DNA of 10,516 bases from Chloroflexota bacterium (GTDB lineage: Bacteria > Chloroflexota > Dehalococcoidia > SZUA-161 > SpSt-899), in contig JABHWQ010000491.1 in NCBI GenBank assembly GCA_018657655.1, positions 1-10,516 of the forward strand. Reading direction: 5' to 3'. The first letter of the stretch is position 1; each line of letters starts with the position of its first letter. Below the pieces are notes generated by a model. The model was not told the DNA's origin. It saw only the letters and a program-made list of their open reading frames with translations, and made no database searches. Positions 1 to 6,237 of this stretch are shown here, in pieces. The position numbers were made by a program, and so were the translations under genes.

Positions 1-235
1 GGCTCCGTTTGTTTTAGGATTTTCCTACCTGTTGGCGCTGCCGGCCGGTTATATCATCGGCGAGCTTCCCAGTCGAGTCGTTAAAAGAAAACGAGGCATT
101 GGGCTGCAAATAATAGTAGGCATTTGTGTTGGAATCTGTTACGGAGTAGCTGTCGCTTTCGGCCTTACCCCTAGTTTATACAGTCTCCTGGGATTGGCTG
201 CAGGCATATTCCTGGCTATAAATCAGTTCCGTTAA
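1..235 (+). CDS. C-terminal end of an unidentified integral membrane protein (partial)
   Basis: The frame is open from the left edge (first full codon at base 2) to TAA at 233-235, so the gene starts outside the window. An internal TTG at 32 could be read as a start, but the hydrophobic sequence continues upstream of it. The visible 77 residues hold three apolar stretches: one around APFVLGFSYLLALPAGYII, one around LQIIVGICVGICYGVAVAF, and one at the end (SLLGLAAGIFLAI). A short basic loop (VVKRKRG) lies between the first two. The basic loop followed by GLQII resembles the membrane part of small zinc-ribbon or B-box-anchored membrane proteins, but this is only a resemblance and no function is assigned. 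About 210 bases separate it from ispD, so it is probably a separate transcription unit. Confidence 0.6.
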   Translation, partial: APFVLGFSYLLALPAGYIIGELPSRVVKRKRGIGLQIIVGICVGICYGVAVAFGLTPSLYSLLGLAAGIFLAINQFR

Positions 236-340
236 GGCCGAATTCGTCATGCAAATTCTTTTGTAGTAATATAAAAGTACTGATAGCAACGTATTGAATT
301 ATGGAAGGACGGCAGAAACGATCACGAAATCGGTTCGAAG

Positions 341-412
341 GAGGGCCCACAGTGATCAGCGAGGGTAAACGTTGTTATATCAATAATACTGATACTGCAA
401 ACTGGAGCCCTC
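341..412 (+). promoter_or_regulatory. Nested inverted repeat in the ispD leader (possible 5' UTR structure)
   Basis: Outer arms GAGGGC (341-346) and GCCCTC (407-412) are perfectly complementary. Nested inside them, CAGTGATCAG (350-359) pairs with CTGATACTG (389-397) with a single bulged G. The apical region (360-388) is A/T-rich. The outer 5' arm overlaps the AAGGAGGG sequence at 338-345, so folding could mask that site. It matches no riboswitch or T-box consensus that I recognise. An A/T-rich block at 267-276 (TAATATAAAA) may contain a -10 element, but no convincing -35 is visible. Otherwise I see nothing in the 236-444 gap. Confidence 0.35.
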
Positions 413-441
413 AGAATGATTTTCCCTTACCTCGGAGTTAG
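352..441 (+). CDS. Possible leader peptide / small ORF just upstream of ispD
   Basis: A GTG at 352 is preceded at ideal distance by AAGGAGGG (338-345), the best Shine-Dalgarno-like sequence of the leader. It opens a 29-codon frame ending with TAG at 439-441. The same frame is open back to an ATG at 301 (46 codons), but that ATG has no ribosome-binding site. The frame is the same as that of ispD, with only the stop and one codon (TGG) between them. IspD clearly begins at 445, because the family N-terminus (IGAIIVAAGKSERM) follows directly, so this is not a missing part of IspD. The peptide is polar with no family I recognise. It could be a translated leader coupling ribosomes into ispD, or a chance frame. 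The SD-like sequence is the main support. Confidence 0.3.
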   Translation: MISEGKRCYINNTDTANWSPQNDFPLPRS

Positions 442-444
442 TGG

Positions 445-1122
445 ATGACAGAAGAGAGAATCGGAGCAATAATCGTAGCTGCAGGGAAAAGCGAGCGAAT
501 GAATGGAATTGATAAACTATTCACTTTGCTGGATGGAAAACCGTTGCTAGCAAAAGTGATCGAAGTTTTTCAGGAGTGTGATTCAATCGATGAAATAATC
601 GTTGTCCTGGGGCAGGAAAACCTGGAAAGAACACAGCAAATGACCAGTCAGAATGGCTGGTCGAAAGTATCCTCACAATGCCTTGGTGGGGCCAGACGCC
701 AGGACTCAGTTAATGAAGGGCTCAAAAGGTTAAATAACTGCCAATGGGTTATAATCCATGATGGAGCCAGGCCTTTGGTCACTTCTGATATTATAATGAA
801 AGGGTTGGCAGAAGCACACGGAATTGGCGCAGCAGTAGCTGCGGTACCGGTTAAAGATACCATTAAAATGACCTCTGAGGAGGGATTCGTTCGGGATACG
901 CCATTGCGTGACAATCTATGGGCAGTTCAAACACCTCAGGTGTTTCGTTCCGATTTGATTATCCAAGCCCATAGCCAGATTACCGAAGAGGTAACCGATG
1001 ATGCCACTATGGTAGAAAAACTGGGACACGAGGTCAAGCTCTATATGGGTTCATACCAAAACATCAAGATCACCACTCCTGAAGATCTGGCGCTGGCAGA
1101 AATCATACTGAGGAACAAATGA
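445..1122 (+). CDS. ispD: 2-C-methyl-D-erythritol 4-phosphate cytidylyltransferase IspD
   Basis: Cytosolic enzyme of the non-mevalonate (MEP) pathway that joins CTP and methylerythritol 4-phosphate to give CDP-methylerythritol and pyrophosphate. The 225 residues match the usual family length. Visible signatures are the glycine-rich CTP loop AAGKSERM (12-19) with Lys24, GGARRQDSV (81-89), HDGARP (105-110), VPVKDTIK (134-141), the WAVQTPQVF segment (159-167), DDATMVE (185-191) and the terminal NIKITTPEDL (206-215). The ATG at 445 has GGAG at 434-437 as ribosome-binding site and places the CTP loop at the normal distance from the N-terminus. The stop overlaps the ispF start as ATGA. It is the first clear gene of the long plus-strand train, next to the gene for the pathway enzyme two steps later. 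Confidence 0.96.
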   Translation: MTEERIGAIIVAAGKSERMNGIDKLFTLLDGKPLLAKVIEVFQECDSIDEIIVVLGQENLERTQQMTSQNGWSKVSSQCLGGARRQDSVNEGLKRLNNCQWVIIHDGARPLVTSDIIMKGLAEAHGIGAAVAAVPVKDTIKMTSEEGFVRDTPLRDNLWAVQTPQVFRSDLIIQAHSQITEEVTDDATMVEKLGHEVKLYMGSYQNIKITTPEDLALAEIILRNK

Positions 1123-1610
1123 ACATACGCATTGGAACTGGCTACGATGTTCATAAACTGGAAAAGGGGCGGAAACTGGTGCTGGGCGGAGTGGAGGTAC
1201 CTTTTGATAGAGGGTTGCTGGGATGGAGCGATGCCGATGTCGCGGTCCATGCCATCATCGATGCATTACTCGGAGCCGCTACCTTGGGAGATGTTGGGAC
1301 ATATTTCCCTTCCGATGATCCCCAATACAAAGATATATCAAGCCTGATTCTGCTTGAAAAGACAGGTGATTTGCTCAAAGAAAATCAATGGCAGATCGGC
1401 AACATTGATGTTACAATCATTGCTCAAGAGCCAAAGCTGGCACCCTTTATAAATACGATGAGGGAGAAAACTGCCGAGGCTCTATCAATCAACGAAGACC
1501 AGATCGGGATAAAAGCCAAAACCGCCGATAAACTTGGATTCGAAGGAAAAAGTGAAGGAATAGTTGCTCACGCAGTAGCTTTATTGAGGAAACCAAATGA
1601 AGATCCATAA
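1119..1610 (+). CDS. ispF: 2-C-methyl-D-erythritol 2,4-cyclodiphosphate synthase IspF
   Basis: Homotrimeric MEP-pathway enzyme that cyclises CDP-ME 2-phosphate to ME 2,4-cyclodiphosphate with release of CMP. At 163 residues it is of normal length. The metal ligands are present: Asp10 and His12 in GTGYDVHKL, and His44 in WSDADVAVHAIIDALLGAA. The C-terminal signature IGIKAKTADKLGFEGKSEGI (129-148) is intact. Translation is probably coupled to ispD through the 4-base ATGA overlap; a short AGGA (1111-1114) lies just upstream. The end overlaps cysS by 14 bases. The kinase IspE, which acts between IspD and IspF, is not in this window. Confidence 0.96.
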   Translation: MNIRIGTGYDVHKLEKGRKLVLGGVEVPFDRGLLGWSDADVAVHAIIDALLGAATLGDVGTYFPSDDPQYKDISSLILLEKTGDLLKENQWQIGNIDVTIIAQEPKLAPFINTMREKTAEALSINEDQIGIKAKTADKLGFEGKSEGIVAHAVALLRKPNEDP

Positions 1611-2955
1611 TACGCTCTCCAAACAAAAAGAGGATTTTGTACCCAGCGGTGATGAAATAAAGATGTATGTCTGTGGGGTAACGCCCTATGACTCGTGTCA
1701 TATTGGACATGCCATGAGTTATATCATCTTCGATATGGTCCGGCGCTACCTTAAATTCAAGGGCTACAAAGTCAAATATATCCAGAATTTTACTGATATC
1801 GATGATAAAATTATCGCCCGCGCCAATGAACGCGGTATTCCCGCCAAAGAAATGGCCGAGGAATTCATCGATGAGTATTTCAAAGATATGGACTCCCTCA
1901 ATATCATGAGGGCCGATATCTATCCGAGGGCAACTGAAGAAGTACCGGATATCATCAACACCGTCCAAAAATTGATTGAGACAGGCCATGCCTATGAATT
2001 GCATAGCGACGTGTATTTCAGAGTTCAGAGCGCCAACAATTACGGCAAACTCAGCCATCGCAATCTGGACGATATGCGTGCCGGGGCCCGGATTCAAGTA
2101 GATGAGGATAAAGAATACGCCCTGGATTTCGCCCTGTGGAAAGCGGCCAAGCCCGGCGAACCCAGTTGGGATAGCCCCTGGGGAGAGGGAAGACCGGGAT
2201 GGCACATCGAATGCAGTGTCATGTCTCAGAAATATCTGGGCGATTCACTGGATATTCACGGTGGAGGACAGGACCTTGTCTTCCCCCATCACGAAAATGA
2301 GATTGCGCAATCAGAAGCTTTCACCGGAGTCATCCCGTTCGTCAAGTACTGGATGCACAACGGATTACTGCAGCTCGATGAAGAAAAAATGAGCAAATCT
2401 CTGGGCAACCTCATAACCGTCGATGAAATACTGCGCAAGAACAGCGCCGATGCGTTGAGGCTTTTCATCCTCAGCTCACACTATCGAAGCCCTTTGTCAT
2501 TTTCCGATGAGGGACTAGCAGCTATGGAAAAGGGAGCCGAGCGACTCACCCGAGCAGCGAATTTGGAGAGTAACGATACTCAGGGCCAACCACTGAATTC
2601 TGAGCCATACCGGCAACGTTTTATCGAAGCCATGGACGATGATTTCAATTCAGCACAAGCAATCGCTGCTCTTTTCGATCTGGCAAGGGAGATAAACAAG
2701 GCCAGTGAAGAAAGCATTCCAATAGCCGATGCTCAGAGCACACTCCTCGAGTTCGCCGAGGTTTTGGGACTCACCCTTGTGAAAGTCCAGCGAGAATTTG
2801 ATGGCGGCCCCTTTGTCGATTTGCTGGTAGACATTCGTACACAATTGCGTACTGCCAAACAGTGGCAACTCGCCGACATTATTCGAGATCGTCTTTCCGA
2901 ACTGGGAATCACTATTGAGGACACACCCCAGGGACCAAAATGGAGCCAGGAGTAA
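1597..2955 (+). CDS. cysS: Cysteinyl-tRNA synthetase
   Basis: Class I aminoacyl-tRNA synthetase that charges tRNA-Cys with cysteine in the cytosol. The 452 residues are close to the usual bacterial length. The HIGH motif is at 35-38 and KMSKS at 264-268. The four zinc ligands that select the cysteine thiol are recognisable as Cys26, Cys206 (GWHIECSVM), His231 and Glu235 (FPHHENE). The family motif NFTDIDDKI (64-72) follows HIGH. The C-terminal part (about 300-452) is the helical anticodon-binding domain, slightly short but ending normally. The ATG at 1597 has GAGGA about 6 bases upstream and lies inside the end of ispF. No T-box leader is possible at this internal operon position. Confidence 0.97.
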   Translation: MKIHNTLSKQKEDFVPSGDEIKMYVCGVTPYDSCHIGHAMSYIIFDMVRRYLKFKGYKVKYIQNFTDIDDKIIARANERGIPAKEMAEEFIDEYFKDMDSLNIMRADIYPRATEEVPDIINTVQKLIETGHAYELHSDVYFRVQSANNYGKLSHRNLDDMRAGARIQVDEDKEYALDFALWKAAKPGEPSWDSPWGEGRPGWHIECSVMSQKYLGDSLDIHGGGQDLVFPHHENEIAQSEAFTGVIPFVKYWMHNGLLQLDEEKMSKSLGNLITVDEILRKNSADALRLFILSSHYRSPLSFSDEGLAAMEKGAERLTRAANLESNDTQGQPLNSEPYRQRFIEAMDDDFNSAQAIAALFDLAREINKASEESIPIADAQSTLLEFAEVLGLTLVKVQREFDGGPFVDLLVDIRTQLRTAKQWQLADIIRDRLSELGITIEDTPQGPKWSQE

Positions 2956-2958
2956 GTA

Positions 2959-3579
2959 ATGACTTCGAATTCTTCTTTTTATATAAAATTCTTTGCGCCC
3001 GTAGTGCCGGAAACCGTAGCCGCTCTCATGCAAGTGGTCGATAGTAAAATCAAACAGGGCGCCACGAGGCTCGGTTTGTTGATCTCAACTCCGGGAGGGG
3101 ATGTCTTCCAGGGCCTGTCCGTCTACAATTACTTAAAAGGTATCCCATTGGAAATAGTAACTCACAATTTCGGGAGTGCCGATTCTATAGGCGTGGTCCT
3201 TTTCTGTGCCGGTTCCAGACGGTTATCCGTGCCGCATGCACGGTTTCTGCTTCACGGGGTACAATGCAGATTCCCTCAGCCAATGAGTCTGGAAGAGAAA
3301 CAACTTGAGGAGAAACTGAAAGGGCTGCAAATAGATATGGGCAACATTGCCCGCGTAATAGCCGATACGGTAGCTAAAGATAAGCAGCAAGTGATTGACG
3401 ATATGTTAAACCGTACCACTCTTTACCCTGAAGAAGCGGTAGAATATGGTTTGGTGCATGAAATACAATCGAAGCTATTTGAACCCGGCGCAGAGGTAAT
3501 ATCAATTCAGGTAGCACCGAAAGCAACTGTTAAACGCAGTGATGGATCGCAAAATGTGGCAAGTGATTGGACAGGATAA
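2959..3579 (+). CDS. ClpP-like serine peptidase with altered catalytic triad
   Basis: A 206-residue protein of the ClpP/crotonase fold. ISTPGGDVFQGLSVYNYL (42-59) corresponds to the ClpP substrate-binding loop. GSADSIG (72-78) carries the nucleophile position Ser76 and FLLHG (96-100) the His99. The helix EEAVEYGLVHEI (158-169) matches the ClpP C-terminal signature. The third triad residue, the Asp before the EA-EYGL helix in ClpP, appears to be replaced: the aligned stretch reads NRTTLYPEEA, with no Asp. A long helical segment (110-150, charged) and a C-terminal tail of about 35 residues depart from housekeeping ClpP. The ATG has an excellent AGGAGT ribosome-binding site (2948-2953), 3 bases after cysS stops. 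It may be a peptidase, or an inactive or scaffold homologue; substrate and ATPase partner are unknown. No Clp ATPase is nearby. Confidence 0.8.
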   Translation: MTSNSSFYIKFFAPVVPETVAALMQVVDSKIKQGATRLGLLISTPGGDVFQGLSVYNYLKGIPLEIVTHNFGSADSIGVVLFCAGSRRLSVPHARFLLHGVQCRFPQPMSLEEKQLEEKLKGLQIDMGNIARVIADTVAKDKQQVIDDMLNRTTLYPEEAVEYGLVHEIQSKLFEPGAEVISIQVAPKATVKRSDGSQNVASDWTG

Positions 3580-4585
3580 AATCATAGACTCATTGAAGCA
3601 CAGCCTCTCCGACGGGCATCTTTCGCACGCCCATCTTTTTTTGGGCCCGAAGAACGTAGGAAAGATGACTCTGGCTATCAATCTGGCTCAGGCTCTGAAT
3701 TGCGAGTCGGACTCAAAGCCGTGTGGTCAATGCCATATCTGCCGACGTATTGCTTCCGGCAACCATCCAGATATCCAGTTCATCCAATTGGCCGAAGCAG
3801 ACGATACCGATAAATCATCTTCTCGCAAAACGATCAGTGTTGAGCAGATACGGGATATGCAATACAGTATCAATCTGAAACCATATGAAGGAAGCCATCG
3901 GGTCATCATCATCGATGGAGCGGACCATATGAGTGATGGAGCAGCCAACTCGCTATTAAAAACGCTGGAGGAGCCGCCATCGAACACTGTCTTTGTCCTG
4001 CTTGCAATCGATGAGGCCCTGCTTTTACAAACTATTCTTTCTCGCTGTCGGAAGTTCGATTTGCTCCCAATGACTGTTGACATAGCACGCCAGGCACTGA
4101 TAGAGCAGTATGGAATACAACCTGAACGCGCAGAACTCCTGGCTAGAATCTGTCACGGTCGCATAGGATGGGCCATCTCAGCAATCGAAGACGAAAGCAT
4201 ATTGGAGGAACGTTCCCGGAATCTGTCAAATCTCATTGACCTCGCCAGCGCAGACACTACCGATCGTTTTGAGTTTGCCTCCGAACTCGCCACACAGTTC
4301 GGCAAGAGCAGATTAGCAGTAAGGGAAGACCTTATATTATGGGTCACCTGGTGGCGAGATATCATGCTAATGAAAAATGGTTGCGCTGATTCAATTATTA
4401 ATATCGACCATGAAAACGTGCTTCGGGAACATGCGGAACAATGTAGTACGAGCGTAATCGGGGAGACAATAAAAGCTATTCAGGAAACAATGCAACAACT
4501 AGACCAGAATGCCAATCCCCGCCTTGCGCTCGAGGTATTAATGTTAAATATCCCTATAATTGAAAGAGAGAGAAGTCATGCCTGA
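3554..4585 (+). CDS. holB: DNA polymerase III delta' subunit
   Basis: Clamp-loader subunit that, with delta and tau/gamma, opens and loads the sliding clamp at replication forks. An AAA+ domain is visible: N-terminal WQVIGQD, a P-loop-like GPKNVGKM (31-38), a four-cysteine zinc module (Cys50, 57, 60, 63), the Walker-B-like VIIIDGADHM (117-126), NSLLKTLEEPP and the SRC motif (163-165) typical of clamp-loader arginine fingers. The P-loop has Met where ATP-binding paralogues have Thr or Ser, fitting a delta' that may not hydrolyse ATP. I chose ATG 3554 (343 residues) because the family starts with MWQVIGQ; in-frame GTG 3539 and ATG 3542 lengthen it by only 5 or 4 residues. It overlaps the ClpP-like gene by 26 bases, has no strong SD, and is followed by ricT as in B. 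subtilis. Confidence 0.92.
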   Translation: MWQVIGQDKIIDSLKHSLSDGHLSHAHLFLGPKNVGKMTLAINLAQALNCESDSKPCGQCHICRRIASGNHPDIQFIQLAEADDTDKSSSRKTISVEQIRDMQYSINLKPYEGSHRVIIIDGADHMSDGAANSLLKTLEEPPSNTVFVLLAIDEALLLQTILSRCRKFDLLPMTVDIARQALIEQYGIQPERAELLARICHGRIGWAISAIEDESILEERSRNLSNLIDLASADTTDRFEFASELATQFGKSRLAVREDLILWVTWWRDIMLMKNGCADSIINIDHENVLREHAEQCSTSVIGETIKAIQETMQQLDQNANPRLALEVLMLNIPIIERERSHA

Positions 4586-5402
4586 TGTAGTTACAGTTCG
4601 TTTCAAGCCAGCCGGACCAAGCTATTACTTTGACCCGGGAGACGTCGAATGCGAGATAAGTGATTGGGTCATAGTGGACACTGCTCATGGGCAGTCGATG
4701 GGGCGGGTAATCGCCCCTCGCAAAGAGATATCTCAAGAAGAGGTTCAGGAGCCTTTTAAACCGGTAATACGCAAAGCGAAATCTGAGGAAATTGAAAAGT
4801 TCGAAGAACTCAAAAAAGAAGATAGGGAAGTCCTGAAAAAATGCGGTGAACTGGTTGCCAAACACGACCTCTCTATGAAGCTCATAGCTTCGGAATATAA
4901 CTTCGATGGGAGCCACCTGACAATATATTTCAGCGCGGAAAACAAAGTAGACTTTCGTTCCCTGTTGAAAGAAATGGGCTCCACATTTAAAACCCGTGTG
5001 GAACTACGCCAAATCGGGGCACGAGATGTTGCCAAACTGCTGGGAGGAATCGGTAGATGTGGAAGACAGATATGTTGCACAACCTCACTCTCCAGATTTG
5101 CCCCTATTTCGGTGAGGATGGCCCGCGATCAATCCCTGCCGCTTAATCCGCAGATGATATCGGGTATTTGCGGGAAGTTGCTCTGCTGCCTCAAATATGA
5201 GCACGAGCAATACCTAGATATCAAAGCAAACTTGCCCAACAAAGGGAAAAATGTACTCACACCACAAGGCCCAGCCAAAATACTCAATATCAATTACCTG
5301 AAAGGGACCGCAATAGTACACCTCGAAAGCGAGGCCACGGTAGAGATTGAGATATCCCAACTGAAACCGCTAAAAGGAGAAAAGAACAAGGGGAATGCTT
5401 AA
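4578..5402 (+). CDS. ricT: PSP1-domain protein, RicT (YaaT) type
   Basis: The 274 residues match the length of B. subtilis RicT, a cytosolic protein that with RicA and RicF forms an FeS-binding complex promoting RNase Y-dependent RNA maturation. The N-terminus VVTVRFKPAGPSYYFDPG (4-21) and the central GGIGRCGRQICC (156-167) plus ISGICGKLLCCLKYE (194-208) are the family hallmarks. Conserved cysteines are Cys161, 166, 167, 198, 203 and 204. A lysine/glutamate-rich helix occupies 61-90. The start is ATG 4578, preceded by a purine-rich AGAGAGAAG; a TTG at 4560 would add six residues with no family match. It overlaps holB by 8 bases and the next gene by 8. The holB-ricT adjacency, known from Firmicutes, supports the assignment. 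No RicA, RicF or RNase Y gene is present in the window, so the partner system is inferred. Confidence 0.9.
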   Translation: MPDVVTVRFKPAGPSYYFDPGDVECEISDWVIVDTAHGQSMGRVIAPRKEISQEEVQEPFKPVIRKAKSEEIEKFEELKKEDREVLKKCGELVAKHDLSMKLIASEYNFDGSHLTIYFSAENKVDFRSLLKEMGSTFKTRVELRQIGARDVAKLLGGIGRCGRQICCTTSLSRFAPISVRMARDQSLPLNPQMISGICGKLLCCLKYEHEQYLDIKANLPNKGKNVLTPQGPAKILNINYLKGTAIVHLESEATVEIEISQLKPLKGEKNKGNA

Positions 5403-6237
5403 GGACAGACTGGGTTTCCATTGTCACAGCCTCAAACACATTGAACATGGCGTATTAGGGAACAGCCTCAACCGTGGGGAGTTTTTCAATTTTTCTCCGG
5501 AGGACATAGCAGAACTCAAGAAAGAACTCCTAAAAAATGGTTTATTCAGGAGTATCCATGCCCCACTCGTCAAGTTGGATTGGTATCCTGATCCGCCTAC
5601 ATGGTCGTTTTTATGCGACGTGGACGAAGACAGCCGCAATCGCACTTTTAAAATGGTAACTGAAACCCTGGCACATGCTGAGGATATCGGAGCCGAATAC
5701 ATTATCGTTCACTTCCCGATCCCTTGTACCGATTTTTCCGGAGAAAGCGAACCAAAACTGGAAAGCATTGCCTGGAAGAGTTGCGATCAGCTTGCTGAAC
5801 TCAGCATGAAAAGGAATGTATCAATACACATCGAGGGACTGGGCAATAGCCCTTATCTGAACAATGGATTCCTGATTCAAGCGCTCGAGCAGTACCCTTT
5901 GCGTTATTGTTTCGATACCGGCCACATGAATCTGGCATCACATGTAAATGAATTTGACCTTTACGAATTCGCGGAGGAAATCGCTCCTTTTGTGGGATCG
6001 ATGCATCTGTGGAATACCCGCGGAGCCGAGGACTACCTTACTTTTCGACACATTGCAGTCCATCCCAGTCAAGATCCAGAGGAAGGGTGGGCAGACATCA
6101 AAAGGCTACTGGAAATCCTGCAGCCAACCTATCCTGTCATTTTTGAAAGTCCTGCTTCTTATCCGGAAGCGTTAGGAAATCATGATTATCAAGACGGAGT
6201 CAAATGGGTAAAAGAAATCCTAGAAACATTATCATAA
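5395..6237 (+). CDS. Sugar phosphate isomerase/epimerase-like TIM-barrel protein
   Basis: A 280-residue protein of the xylose-isomerase-like/AP-endonuclease-2 superfamily, a metal-dependent TIM barrel. Candidate metal or catalytic residues sit at the expected strand ends: His55 (SIHAPL), His106 (IIVHFP), Glu147 (IHIEGLG), Asp174 and His177 (CFDTGH), His204 (SMHLWN), His223 (AVHPSQ) and Glu251 (IFESPASY). The set suggests an active enzyme. Substrate cannot be told from sequence: isomerase, epimerase, endonuclease IV-like and lyase activities all occur in this superfamily. The ATG at 5395 lies in the end of ricT (8-base overlap), with AAGGGG very close and AAAGGAG 15 bases upstream, so expression probably depends on coupling. 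It overlaps the next gene by 34 bases. Position before the shikimate fusion gene does not prove a role in that pathway. Confidence 0.8.
   Translation: MLKDRLGFHCHSLKHIEHGVLGNSLNRGEFFNFSPEDIAELKKELLKNGLFRSIHAPLVKLDWYPDPPTWSFLCDVDEDSRNRTFKMVTETLAHAEDIGAEYIIVHFPIPCTDFSGESEPKLESIAWKSCDQLAELSMKRNVSIHIEGLGNSPYLNNGFLIQALEQYPLRYCFDTGHMNLASHVNEFDLYEFAEEIAPFVGSMHLWNTRGAEDYLTFRHIAVHPSQDPEEGWADIKRLLEILQPTYPVIFESPASYPEALGNHDYQDGVKWVKEILETLS

Noticed and set aside
236..444. T-box or riboswitch upstream of ispD
   Set aside because: No T-box consensus (AGGGTGGNACCGCG-like) or known aptamer core could be found; only a generic inverted repeat is present.
1489..2205. Long minus-strand open frame of 238 codons
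   Set aside because: It lies entirely opposite ispF/cysS, whose motifs (HIGH, zinc ligands) are unmistakable; it is an antisense shadow.
4560..4577. Upstream TTG start for ricT
   Set aside because: The six extra residues have no family match, while ATG 4578 fits the family N-terminus and has a purine-rich leader.
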